Shown here: in pieces, positions 12,541-23,800 of the stretch
Layout: every line of letters begins with the position of its first letter
Position numbering within the stretch: the first letter of the stretch is position 1
Assembly: GCA_015680685.1 (NCBI GenBank)
Contig: MNCI01012642.1
Location: 861,298-925,297 of the forward strand
DNA length: 64,000 bases
Direction of reading: 5' to 3'
Origin: Gnetum montanum
Taxonomy: Eukaryota; Streptophyta; Gnetopsida; Gnetales; Gnetaceae
The notes under the pieces: generated by a model
Told to the model about the DNA's origin: nothing
What the model saw: only the letters and a program-made list of their open reading frames with translations
Database searches by the model: none
Position numbers and translations under genes: made by a program

Positions 12541-12985
12541 GAATTCATTTTCTAATTCGGATCTTTGCTATGACGAAACCAAACTGGCTGACAGACGCTA
12601 ACAGACAGTGGAAAAGAATTTTGAATGTGGCTGACGATCCTGCAAATATAAGCAAACACATTGGCTTTTAGATTCCACAAACTTATTTCATGTATGGATA
12701 CATCTCACTAATGGCAATGCATGCTCAAGGTAGAGGGGTGATACTGCCCTGATAAAATATTTAATTATGGGCCATCATTATCTTGGTAATTTATATTATC
12801 TATGATGGGGAAAAATTGATCGTTTATGGTTTAATGTATCATTATCATCTTGGTAAAAATTAATAGTTTATAATTTTGTGTTTAGTGTCATTTATCCTAG
12901 GAGAGCATTTTGATAGTTTATGATTTTGTATATTATTGTCATATTGACTACTTTATCTTATCTATGATGATCATGATTTTGCATT
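12541..12985. repeat. Direct repeat A, copy 2
   Basis: Matches 6409-6842 in the same orientation. The conserved peptide reads RQWKRILNVADDPANISKHI, then GF and stop. A 10-bp extra piece (about 12598-12607) shifts the upstream part of the frame relative to copy 1. The shared sequence starts just after tgcctgcag, which resembles a 3' splice site, so the repeat may derive from a last exon plus 3' UTR. Confidence 0.7.
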
Positions 12986-13335
12986 AGATCATTATTTTGG
13001 TGTCTTCATCCTATTTATGATTAGACTATATCTTATTTATGATTGAAAAACAAATTGATTGCTTATGGCTCGTACATCACAAGTGGTAGTGTTAGAATAC
13101 CAAAATAATTGTAATATAGATACACCCCAAGATATATAATCCAATTAGAACTTTATAATTCAACATTATAGTTCAAAACATAAATAAATGAAAAATGGAG
13201 TAGATAAACATACTATTGATCATGGCCCCATGCTTAGCATGGGTGATGTTGGCCTTAACAATGCCATATACATCGTAGTAAAATGGTGTTGCAGAGCATA
13301 AGAACATATAAATCAATAATAGAAATAATTAGGTG
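12986..13335. other. AT-rich right end of insertion X
   Basis: No coding similarity. A stretch near 13115-13160 resembles sequence near 49290-49330. It ends where copia integrase resumes. Confidence 0.35.
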
Positions 13336-14729
13336 TATGATGCATGATACACAAGTGCAAAAAATTTTATGGATATAGGTGGCATGTTATTTGATTCATA
13401 CTATTAATAAAATTTTACTACAACTTTAAATGTCACCCCTTCAATTAATAAATGGTTTGACAACTAGGATGTTCTATGAGCACATCATAGCAAGTTGGAT
13501 CCCAAGGCCATGATGAAATTGCTACTTAGATATTCTTCAGACCATAAAGACTACCAAGTGTGGGATATCAAGGAGCACAAAATAGTTGAATCTTATGATG
13601 TAGTATTTAATAAACTATTTCAAAAATCATATCACACTATGGGTTAGAAATCAATTGAAGAATTTATGGTGATCCCTTATAAAAGTAAAATAGACCTATG
13701 ATCATATGTAACCTTGAATGAAGCTGATGATGAAGAAGTTGGTATTAATGAGGAATCTAATTCCACCAATTTCTCTATACACTAACAAGTACAATGGTTT
13801 AAAAACCAATTAAGAGATTTGAGACTAACATGATTGTAACATATAAATAGAATGTCCATGAAAAGGCTAAGAAGTGGGAAAATGTTTTTTTTTTAAGATC
13901 ATTTTGACTTGGCTAATTCATAAATGATATTTAAAGTAGATGAACTCATGAGTGTATAGGAGACTATGTAAAATAAATATCGGTATGCTGCAATGGAGGT
14001 AAAATATGACATGTTGATGATAAATGGTACCTAGGAAATTGGTTCAAAGTTCAGTAGAAATAAATATGTTAACAAGGAAATGGATGTTTCACATTAAAGA
14101 AAAGACTAATAACATGATGGATGAATACAAAGCCTAGTTTGTTGTTTGACATTTTGCATAGAGAAAGGATATTAATTATAAAAAACCTTTACTCCCACCA
14201 TGAAATAATAGATTATATGGTGTATTCTATTCATAATTATTACTCATGGTTGGAAACTATATTATCATGATGTTAACTCTGCTTTGTTAAATGAATATTT
14301 ATAAAAAGAAATCTTTATGCACCAACTTGAAGGCTTTGTGATTTCAAAGTTACCTACTCATATCTACAAATTAAAAAGTCCCTTTATGAGTTAAAACAAG
14401 CTCCTCATGAATGGTATATAAAGCTTGATGAGTTTGTATATAATTAGAATTCAAAATATTGAATGCAAAAGATAGTGTTTTTTTTTAATGAAAACAAAAG
14501 ACTCATAGAGGGCTATTGATGACACGCGACATGCACTGTGCCGTGATATCGCGTACGCGATATCGCGTCTTCCCCTGCGATANAAGGATATTGTGATAAT
14601 TAGAGAGAATTCTCAGTTAATTAATAAAGTTAAAAATTAGTTGAAATAAAAATTTAAGATGTTTGATCTAGGCCTAATTAGTTATTTTCTTGGTTTTGAA
14701 ATACATTATTCATTAACCCACATATGGGT
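13336..14729 (+). pseudogene. Copia E integrase end and reverse transcriptase, interrupted
   Basis: Reads FMDIGGMLFDSYY then, after stops, HHSKLDPKA, YQVWDIKEHKIVESYDVVF (the usual copia step after integrase), DINY, LKSPLYELKQAPHEWYIKLD and finally MFDLGLISYFLGFEIHYS. These are successive landmarks of the integrase end and RT fingers and palm (KQAPRAWY, DLG...YFLGIE). Many stops and frameshifts. The domain is cut by a truncated LTR at 14517-14583 and by element D at 14730. RT continues at 21146 after D. Confidence 0.8.
14517..14583 (+). repeat. Truncated LTR head ending at a single N
   Basis: Starts tgatgacacgcgac and contains gatatcgcgtacgcgatatc, a perfect 20-bp palindrome at 14545-14564, then tcttcccctgcgata. 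This matches the first part of the solo LTR at 49567 (gtgatatcgc words followed by tcttcccctacgata). It stops at N 14583, after which copia RT resumes. Most likely an inserted LTR or element collapsed by the assembler at the N. Confidence 0.6.
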
Positions 14730-15564
14730 TGATGAAGCTATGTCGATGCATACCTGTCGACGTGATCCCATCGATGCATATGCATCGATGCAGTATCTCT
14801 TTTCACCTATAAATACACATGTCCAATCGTATATTTGGCATTCTTTTATCAATAGAGTAGCCAAACTCTTGTAGTTTTATTCCATAGTCTTAAAAAATAG
14901 TTAGTGAATACCAATAGTATGGATCTAAGTTAGTTGTATGGTGTCTTATTTGAGTGGCAATATACCTGGACACATTCCATGAATGGCAATAAGATTGAGA
15001 TTGATTCTTATTCATTGTAACACTTTGACTTAGATTAGATTTACCTTCCATGCAATTTACTTTTCATGTACTTAGTTAATATTTGCATTTCATATAAGTT
15101 AATCAACTGGAAAAATGAGCACAACTAGTTTCAAGCTTAAACACATATTCACTTGGTAATCTCAATAACATTATTGCTTGGTTCACCCAATAGCGTAGCC
15201 CTTGGTAATCCCAGTAGTGGATATGTGAGTTCAGGACATGTATGGCAAGCTAGAAACAAAGACTCATTGCATGTAGGCTCATTTAGACTTTATCTTCATG
15301 TTGTTAATTAGATTAAATAATTAATTTTTCTATTATCATTAAGAGTAGCATAAGGTCATAACAACATCAACAACCATATGCCTCACTTTGGACTAAACCA
15401 CACATGACAAAGCTACCACTAGTCTAAGTGGGAAGACAGCGAACTATGATCAAGGCATAACAATCTAGATGCCACAACTAGTCCCATCCATGGAATTCAA
15501 CCGAATAGTTCATGAACGCTTGTGATTTGTATCGTTGGGTGTATGGGGTACTTGCCACTTATCA
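14730..15564 (+). repeat. 5' LTR of element D
   Basis: 835 bp, pairing with 20328-21145. It has a short U3 with a perfect 22-bp palindrome (14769-14790, core atcgatgcatatgcatcgat), TATA box tataaata at 14808-14815, and R/U5 with three degenerate copies of ttggtaatcccagtagtg around 15152-15220. Confidence 0.85.
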
Positions 15565-15583
15565 TTGGCACCATTGACGAGGA
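15565..15583 (+). promoter_or_regulatory. Primer-binding site of D, tRNA-Asp-like
   Basis: ttggcaccattgacgagg directly follows the LTR. It resembles the tRNA-Asp-type PBS of Athila/Tat elements (tggcgccgttgccgggg) with several G-to-A changes. A (24690) and G1 (39076, minus) have related sites. Confidence 0.55.
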
Positions 15584-15689
15584 TGGTGCTAGTTATCTAG
15601 ATTAGTTATATTATGAACGATCACTATAAAAGTATTAACAATCTATCTTTTAGAAAATATTAATATTTTATTTTAAGTCACACACATTA

Positions 15690-18210
15690 AAAATATGTCT
15701 TCTTTAGATAGGACCAATAATGCATCGTATAATAAAAACACTCATAAGAAAAATGGTAGATTCTATACTGAAGAGAATTGAAGTGAACAACCTCAAGCAA
15801 GGGTTTCATATGCTCATTTTGACCCATACTACACGTAAGGACTACATTCAACTAGTACAAATAACTCTAGAGGAGATGGAGTAAGTCCTAGATCAAGGAG
15901 GACCTCAAGGCCTAGAACCTTCTCTAAACCTAGAAATGATAAATTAAGGGACCATGGGGAGAACTATAAGAGCCATGATGATTCTCCAAGTTTCTCATCT
16001 TCCTCTTCCTCTTCAATGTCTAGTTCTAACGAAGATGAACGTAGGTATAGAGATAGTGCTCCACTATGGGGTCAAGATAAAGATAGAAATTAAACCCAAG
16101 GGAAAAATAAAAGACATCAAAATGAGCATAGACAAGATCATCATAATTAGACAAATAAAGATATAGATTATCACCATGATGTATCTAGTATAGATGAACC
16201 TTGTTGGTTACTAGGAGCCTAACACAAATTAGGTAGGCAATTCAAAAACCCCAAAGGCATCAAAGAGATAGTCGCATCAAACAACTTGATATGGACAACA
16301 TTCCTAAATCTAGGGGAGGCTATAATTCTAATCCACAACATCACTTACAAGCCTTCCATGATACCTATGCCTTGTAAAATATTGAACATAAGTGGCAAAA
16401 GTTTAGGCTCTTTCCTAGGACACTAATAGATGAAGCTAAAAGTTAGTATAGATCATTAGAACTAGATTCCATCCACTGGTGGTCCATAATGCTAGAGCTC
16501 TTCAACAAAAAATACCAAACCTATGCAAGAGTATCCAACCTAAGAAAATAGATCTAAGAATGGAAGTAAGAAAAACATGAGTCCTTGGATGTGGCCTTAG
16601 ATAGATACTATTCTCTACTACATAGATGTCTAGGCCATGATTTCTCTTTTAAAAAAAGTAACTTATCTACATAATATATGGGCTTTGTAATCAAATGAGG
16701 GAGACCCTTGGGATTTATGCCCAAGGTTGGTTATACAAATTGAAAACCCATCAGATATAAAGGCTAATCAATCAAGTAGAAAAATAAGAAGAAGAGCTAT
16801 GTAGAGGAATATAATTGGGACCCAACTCTTCAAAAGAAGAGGGTCCATATCTATGATGAAAAAAAAGAGGTAGCTCTCAATGAGGTGATTTTACAACAAA
16901 CTTTGCCAATACAAAAGTTTATTGGTGAGCTTGAAGCAAGGCTAGATAAGATGTGGAAGTTGATGAATGATAAATTTACAACTTACATAAAAATCGTAGA
17001 GGAGAGAGTAACGCAAAATGAATCAAGTGATAAAAAAAAAGGAAAAATAACTAAGAAACACATAGGAACACTTATCGACAAAAAGGGAAAATGACTGTAG
17101 AAGAAGAGGTTATAGACTTAGCCATAGAAGAAGATGATGGATGTGACATCTACCTCTATGATCATCCAAAGGGCTATTGCCTAGTCATGTTACATCTACA
17201 TGAGTATTTAGATTTTGCTTTGAATCCTAGGTTCATACAAAAGCAAATGCCTAGAAAATTACCTTACTCACAAGGTAATTATAGATAGTCCTACAACCAA
17301 CCATACTATCTTAGTGGGACTTCTTATCAGCCTCAAAACTACTATCAAACGTAGTGGCAAAACCCATAGTTGTGGGGGAGGCCATCATCAAACCAACACT
17401 ACCCTTACTACTAGTTGGACCCATATGAATATTATGTTCAACAACCTATTTTCCTAACTAGTTCTACTTCCTCTACCTCAAATCACTACTACCACTCTCT
17501 CGAATATCATCAACCTGCAACATCTTCTATGGGATCACCATCTCATACCTCTCACCCTTCATCATATCCTCAATATTCTCATACTTCCCTCCATCATATG
17601 TCATCACCAATAACATAGGAAGGTTTGACACCACAACATCAACAAAAAAGTGTCAATTCTACTGTGAACATACATAAAAATGATAATGCTAGTAGATCTT
17701 AACTACAACCTCAAAAACATCCTTTCTTTATGACAATTCCCATGCACAATAACAAAACTTGTAGACCTATTAGCACATCAAAACTAGCATAAGGCCAATC
17801 TAGTGCAACATCCTTCCTTATTGGAACAATGTCTCTTAATCATACGCAAAAGCCAACAACCATCACCACTCCAACACAGGATGGAAATGATGAACCCATC
17901 ATTGTAAAGAGATAGAAACATCCATGCATCACTAATAATAATGGGTGCAATTGTGGGCCAAAGGTTCAAAATATCAACACAACCCCTATACTAACCCACC
18001 AAAAAGTTAAGAAATAGGTGTGTGAGCAATAAGAATTCTATGTAATAGTCACTAAACTAGAGGACATGCAATGGCTTAGAAATAAGAGTGTATACCTATT
18101 TAAAAGATGCATGGAACCAACCAATCCACTCATTAGCTCTTTCCCATCTTTAAGCTTAGTCGTGGGGAAGATACCCCATCCTAAATCAAGAACTAATAAG
18201 TGCTTTTAAC
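15690..18210 (+). pseudogene. Gag of element D (Athila/Tat-type gypsy)
   Basis: Starts near MSSLDRTNNASYN at 15693. A Ser-rich, charged N-terminus (15980-16060) leads to the core gag domain at about 16290-16640 (PKSRGGYNSNPQHHLQAFHD, FRLFPRTLIDEAKS, WWSIMLELFNKKYQTYARV), which closely matches G1 gag at 37680-38105. A coiled segment (16885-17094, GELEARLDKMWKLMNDKF) and a Tyr/Ser/His/Pro-rich tail (17280-17620) follow. At least fifteen stops make it a pseudogene. No protease or RT follows; the sequence passes into T-rich spacer. Confidence 0.75.
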
Positions 18211-18229
18211 TTTTTTATTTTACAATTTT

Positions 18230-18354
18230 TTGTTATTTTTCTAGTTCTTCAAAAATTTTCTGATTCTCAATGTGTTTTCTATTTCTTGTTATTTTTCTAG
18301 TTCTTCAAAAATTTTCTGATTCTCAATGTGTTTTCTATTTCTTGTTATTTTTCT
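18230..18354. repeat. 56-bp tandem duplication
   Basis: 18230-18285 and 18286-18341 are identical 56-base units, followed by a 13-base partial third. Perfect identity in an otherwise decayed element points to a recent duplication. Confidence 0.95.
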
Positions 18355-18799
18355 CTTCTTTATAATTTTCTCTTTTTTAAGTCATTTTCTTTATGTTTTC
18401 GTTAATAATATTGCTAACTCATGATGCAAAAGTCAACACTATATGTTGGGTTTTTGTGCTATGCTATCAAGATGATTGGGTAAATAATTATGTGAAGTAA
18501 TGAGACCACCTCATTCATTCCTCCAGTTCTCTAAATAAAAAGGTCTTTTGTCATGAAAGCAATTTGGTTCTTCTTTCATGAAACTAAAACTCATCAATGA
18601 TTATTGTACCTTGAAGAAAGTGGGAACGACCTAGTGGAAATGGAAAAGGGTGTGACCTCAAGGGGACTTGGGTTCTCTTCTTGACTTCTTTTGTGTGGCT
18701 TATGGCTTCTCTTAGAATGTATTGTCACTCCTCCATTGACCAATAAAAAGAAAGTTATGTCTTTTCATGGTGTGCTTTCCATTTCAAAAAATATTTAAA

Positions 18800-18838
<39 letters not shown>

Positions 18839-20314
18839 AAACAAAAATAAATTAAAAATTAAAAATAAAAAATAAAAAAAATAACAATGGGAATTCAAAG
18901 CACACCCCTTAGACATAATAATGGGCTCCAAGGACTAGTTATGGGGCTAGAAAAACATGTTATCTATGCCTGAAGGCATCCCTCTAACTAAGGTCCTTCC
19001 TTCCTTCTCTTTTTGGAGTGATAGTTGTTCTTTAAGGTCGTTGTAGACTCATGGCGGTTAGTAGGAAGGGAACACATTAATGTGAGGTCATTGTTCATGG
19101 TATGGACTTGGTCTAAACTTGGACAGATAAGTATGTTAATCATTCTAATCACATTTGTCACAAGAGCCTATTGCAGACATGGTAAAGCACCTTATTCATT
19201 CAACTTACTACTGCATACTATTATGAGCCTTTTGGTTTTGTCTAGTTTAGTGCAACATCCCAACCACACTAGTTGTGTGTTGTTTGAAACAAAGACATGA
19301 TTTACATTTAACTTTTTTGGTGCTCACGGAAATCTATAGAAGTGGTTATGCAAGGGCATTATCACAGAAGCCTACTTTGGGGAGGACCCACTTGCATAAC
19401 TTTTGTTGATCATAACTTTGAGCTAACCTCACATCTTCCGAAACATCAATGATGGTTTCTCTAAATTTACGCATGATTTTGGAACTACTTCTCATTCATT
19501 TCATTAATTTTTCCCACTTTTCTATTTCCATATCCATTAATATTTCTTGGTCTTCTAAATTAGACCTTTCGTTTCAATTGTTCAAAAACTCATGCATTTT
19601 TAGAGTTATGCTCATTAGTCATTAGGGCTAGGGATGTTCACTTTGAAATTTTTTTGAATTTTTTCTTTTCTAACATTCTATTTTTGAACATCATGGTAAC
19701 TAATAGTAATTGATCAAAATAATGTGAATAGCTTAATGATTTTAGTTACCTCATAGCCTTAGGCATAGGATGTTAATTATTAAGGAAAACTTACCAAAAC
19801 TAATGTTGATCTTTTGGTGATTGTAGGTGATACTTAAAGAAATGCTTAAGGAAGAAGGTCTTTTGCCAAGCATGAAAATGAAACCAAGAGAGGAACAAAA
19901 AAGGATATGCCCATGGACAAATCATAGCACATATAGAATTACAACTCAAACATCACATTTTTGCTAGATCCATGAAATGATGAGAAGAAATTTCAATCCA
20001 TCCTTCAAGAATGTTCTGCATAACCAAAGAAGCATCAACATAACAATCAAGGTTGGAAGTTTTCCATCGCTAACATTAACAAGAAAAATCATCTTCAAGG
20101 GATTTTTGAAGACCTCTACAAATTTTGTAATGTTCAATGTTTGTCCAGTCTTTTTGTCACTTTGTCATTTTTTGTGCATCCACTTGAATAAAATTTTATA
20201 ATGTGGCACTTAGAGTCAATCAGTAGTTAGCATCAGTCAATAATCCCATCATTCCCAATTTTTTATAAAAAAAGCTTAGTCCTATCTTGTTAACTTAAAG
20301 ACAAGTTTCTACTC
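18355..20314 (+). other. Post-gag spacer of element D
   Basis: Non-coding. 18890-19000 (gggaattcaaagcac...ctaactaagg) matches G2 near 57700-57800 and G1 near 33540-33650. Part near 19370-19400 matches the spacer upstream of the cargo gene in G1/G2. 20215-20327 matches the 3' UTR near the PPT of the other copies. The cargo gene itself is missing. Confidence 0.6.
18804..18836. repeat. (AG)n microsatellite
   Basis: Sixteen AG units; G1 and G2 have shorter GA runs at the corresponding spacer position (near 33530 and 57694). Confidence 0.95.
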
Positions 20315-20327
20315 AATCTTGGGGGTA
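20315..20327 (+). promoter_or_regulatory. Polypurine tract of D
   Basis: aatcttgggggta lies directly before the 3' LTR. The same gggggta-TGATGA junction is seen in G1 (minus strand, 22913-22925). Confidence 0.65.
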
Positions 20328-21145
20328 TGATGAAGCATCAGTTGGCTGCATTGACAAGATTGCATCAATGCAATGTTAGTTTTCACCTATAAATATGCAT
20401 GTCCCATCATGTATTTGGCATTCTTTTATCAATAGAATAGCTAAACTCTTGTAGTTTTATTCTGTAGTCTTAGAGAACAGTTAGTGAGTGCCCTCAGTGT
20501 GGATCTAAGTTAGTTGTACGGCATCTTATTCAAGTGGCAATGAACCTAGGTACATTCCATAAATATAAATAAGATTGAGATTTATTCTTATTCATTGTAG
20601 CACTTTGACTTTAGATTATATTTACTTTCCATGCAATGTACTTTTCATGTACTTAATTAATATCCACATTTCATGCAAGTTAATTAATTGGCAGAATGAG
20701 AGTGACTAGCTTTGAGTGTAAACACATATTCACTTGGTAATCCTAGTAGTGTTATTTCTTAGTTCACCTAGTAGTGTAGCCCTTGGTAATCCTAGTAGTG
20801 GATACATGGGTTTAAGACGTGTATGGTAAGTTGAAAATAGACACTCATCAACGTGTAGGCTAGTTTAGACTTTATCTTCCTATTGTTAATTTGATTAAAT
20901 AATTAATTTTTCTATTATTTTTAGGAGGTTCATAAGGCCAAAACAACATCAACAATCATATGCCTCACTTTGGACTAAATCATATGGGACAAACCTACCA
21001 CTAGTTCATGTGGGAAGATAGCAAATTGTGATCAAGACATAACGATCTAGATGCCACAACTAGTCCCATCTATGGAATTTGACTAGATCATGCTCGAACA
21101 CTTGTGATTCGTATGATGGGCATAGGAGGTACCCACTACACATCA
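20328..21145 (+). repeat. 3' LTR of element D
   Basis: Pairs with 14730-15564. TATA box tataaata at 20388-20395. The U3 palindrome of the 5' LTR is degraded here. Ends catca, followed by target copy tggat. Confidence 0.85.
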
Positions 21146-21971
21146 TGGATAACCCATAGAAAACATGTTGTAAATTTGTGGAAATAATATTATATAATTG
21201 ACTAGAAACCAAGATCAACACTATTGGATTCACATAGTAAACTACATGTTGAAGATTTTGAGCCTATTTTTAATCCTACAATATATCAAAATTTTATTGG
21301 AAAGCTAATATATTTTACCCATAAAAGGCTAAATATTTCATATTTAATTAATTTATTATCAAGATTCAATCAACAAGCAATAAGTGTATAGTTTTATTTG
21401 GCCTTGAGTATACTAAAATACCTTAAAGGCACAATAGATTATGGATTAAATTTTAATTGTTCCAAAAATTTATCTCATAGGATACACTAATATGGATTAT
21501 GATGATGATATTACTTCACATTGTTCTATCAATAGTTTCCTTATCAAGAATCGTGAAAATACTATTTCATTGTGGTCAACTAAACAAAGCATAATTTTCC
21601 TATCATCTATGAAGACCAAATATAGAGCTACTATAAATCTTATTATTGAACTAAAGTGGCTACATTAATTATTCAAAGAACTTAAGAAGAAAATTTCCTT
21701 TCCAAGTATAATCTTTTGTTATAATTAAAGTATAATCAAATTGATCAAAAATCCTATGTTCCACAAAAGAACAAAGCATATTGAGATTACTATGCATTAT
21801 CTTCAACATTCCTTTATTGAAGGATTTATTTCTCTAGTTTACATTAATAGTAATGGTAAGATTAATGATGGTTTTACCAAATTGTCAAGTGTTCAAAATT
21901 TTTAAGAAATTTGTAACTGAATTGAACTTACAAACTTTGTAATAAAAACTTATGCTTTGTTTGATGGACAA
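21146..21971 (+). pseudogene. Copia E reverse transcriptase end and RNase H
   Basis: Continues the copia RT cut at 14729. Reads YQNFIGKLIYFTHKRLNISY, INLLSRFNQQ, ILKYLKGTIDYGLNF, then RNase H landmarks (MDYDDDITSHCSINSF, TISLWSTKQSIIFLSSMKTKY, ELKWLH) and the pol C-terminus (RTKHIEITMHYLQHSF, INDGFTKL). These follow the standard copia order. Stops and small shifts are present. Confidence 0.85.
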
Positions 21972-22020
21972 TGTTAAAGATATCCAAATTCTCCATTTAG
22001 TTTTTATTAGTTTTCATAAT
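21972..22020 (+). repeat. 3' LTR of copia E, first part
   Basis: tgttaaagatatccaaattc onward aligns with the start of the 5' LTR at 3971. The LTR is cut by G1 at 22020 and resumes at 39932. The join re-creates the ataactattttattaccat seen at 4011. Confidence 0.8.
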
Positions 22021-22912
22021 TGATGAGTGGCAAGGTACCCCTATGCCCAACCATATGAATCATAAAGTGTTCACGCACAATTTGGTCAAATTTTATGGAC
22101 TTTATCATCTCCAATGCATTAGCCTTTTAGGAAGTGAATCTTGCCTTAAGGTCAATTATTGACTTCCCAATTACACTTATGACGTACACTGGTATGGTTA
22201 AGTGTAATTGAGGCATCTGATTTTTATCATTTTGTATTTTATGATTTGGTGTTTAAATATAGATAAAAGTAATTGGATTAAATAATTTAAAGTAACTAAT
22301 TAACTAGTATTTAACTAGTCCTAACATAAGCATTTGGTCCCACTTTCCGTACACGTCTTGAACCCATGTATCCACACTACTAAGCATACCAAGCAATAAT
22401 GCTGTGGGGATTACCAAGTGAATATATGTTACACTCGAAGTGGTTGTACTTATGTGTTTAATTTATCTGGCTTAATTACTTCATTAACTTAATTACTAGA
22501 AAATATTTAATAAATAATTGAAAACATTAAATGCATAAATTAAATATTTAATCTATCCAAAGTACTGCAAGGTTTATCAGAAAGCTCATCTTTATTGCTA
22601 CACATTATCGTGCTCAAGTACAACAATTCTCGAATAAAGATCCATGCACCCAATGACTCCTGCTATGGACACTCATGAGAAAAATTCTAACTTTCAAATG
22701 ACAAAACTGCAAGAGCTTTGCTACAACTAAAATCTCTATTATCATAAATGTAGCTGGTGGACACATATTTATAGTTAGATATAGACACTGCATCAATGGG
22801 GCCACGTTGACGCATGATATGATGCATCAACTAGGCCTCGTTGACAAGACCTAGTTGACAAGGCCACGTCAACAAGGCTCGTCAATGTAGCTAACAGAAC
22901 TATAACTCATCA
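22021..22912 (-). repeat. 3' LTR of G1
   Basis: 892 bp on the minus strand. The plus strand begins tgatgagtggcaaggtacccc and ends ctcatca. TATA box (plus tatttata) at 22766-22773. U3 contains degenerate repeats of gttgacgaggcc-like words at 22795-22895. Confidence 0.88.
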
Positions 22913-22930
22913 TACCCCCATGACTAAATG
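22913..22930 (-). promoter_or_regulatory. Polypurine tract of G1
   Basis: The minus strand reads catttagtcatgggggta immediately before the 3' LTR. Equivalent tracts precede the 3' LTRs of D and, more degraded, A and G2. Confidence 0.65.
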
Positions 22931-23800
22931 AAAATTCTTCCTCTAGTTCTTTTACAAAATTGGGAAGGTATGGAATTATTGATTGACCTTTCACAAACAA
23001 AAAATACTGACTTGACAAAAAATGAAGTGCCTAGGTGTACAAATCAACACATTACAAAAATGACAATGTTCAAGACACAAAATTAAACACCATGACATGA
23101 CTCTTCAAAATTGAACAGCATATTCCTTGATGGCATGAAATTTGGTTGAGAAGATCATATAGTCCCAAGTGGCAGTGACTCTTGAGGTTCTAAGGAACCA
23201 TCACTGGCTTTACTTATGGGTCACGGTCAAGTCAGCTACAGCTATCCTACTACTACTACAACTCGACATAGAAGGTAAAAAGTATCCAACAATGCTTTCA
23301 TTTTCTCCTCTTTATTTTTGGAATCATGCACCATCCATGCAGCTTTGCTAATGTGGATTAGAATGGGCACATCCCAAGGACATGGGATTACTAGAAAAAA
23401 CTCATTTGCATTGATAAACTAGGCAATGAACTATTTGCAGTCAATGTTGAATGCTTTGACTATGTCCTTCAGCTCTTGGTAATCATTCATCTATTTAGCT
23501 AGGTTCTTAGCGGTTGATTGTTGATCTATGAACCATGCTCTAAGAACTAAAAGTTCAATGTTCACAATTTCAATCTTTTGCTTAGTGTCTTAATGGTGCT
23601 TAAACTCTACCTCATATAACAAATACAAGCTATCCACTTGTTTCTCTAGCTCTAACCATGATCATTTGGCAATCAGCATCGCCAGGTTTGTGTATCAGAG
23701 ATTGACCAACTTTATGTACCCTATCATTTCTTCAATTTGCATCTCTTTTAGGTGGATCCCTACTTTATTATTGGCATCAATCCCATTAATGATGGGCTAC

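Larger units (their letters stand above)
6301..13335 (-). mobile_element. Insertion X in copia integrase, with a minus-strand Ty3/gypsy remnant
   Basis: The copia integrase reads up to IKQEFTT at 6300 and resumes near 13336, so about 7 kb was inserted. Inside, minus-strand coding runs gag (10930 to 10084), linker (9930 to 9613), protease-like (9480 to 8884), linker (8814 to 8458) and an integrase C-terminal tail (8450 to 8165). RT, RNase H and the integrase core are missing. Two direct copies of an unrelated repeat (6409-6842, 12541-12985) lie near the two ends. Exact borders and LTRs were not identified, so X may be a composite of several insertions. Confidence 0.6.
14730..21145 (+). mobile_element. 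Ty3/gypsy element D, gag-only derivative
   Basis: Two LTRs (14730-15564 and 20328-21145) begin tgatgaag and end tatca/catca. Flanking 5-bp copies are tgggt (14725-14729) and tggat (21146-21150), one mismatch, and the copia RT is continuous across them. Inside are a PBS, gag remnants (15690-18210), a spacer and a PPT. Protease, RT, RNase H, integrase and the cargo gene of G1/G2 are all absent, although the spacer (for example ggggaggacccacttgcat near 19378) matches G1/G2. D is therefore a deletion derivative of the G family. Confidence 0.85.

Noticed and set aside
12423-12671. 82-codon open frame as an intact gene
   Set aside because: Its first half is GC-rich island and its second half is repeat A; copy 1 does not share the first half, and a 10-bp difference breaks the frame.
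6409-12985. Repeat A copies as the LTRs of the minus-strand gypsy remnant
   Set aside because: No TG...CA ends, no PBS or PPT beside them, unrelated flanks where LTRs should continue, and a coding-like start.
14659-14874. 71-codon open frame as a gene
   Set aside because: It runs from the copia RT (MFDLGLISYFLGFE) across the insertion point of D into the LTR, so it is a chance fusion.
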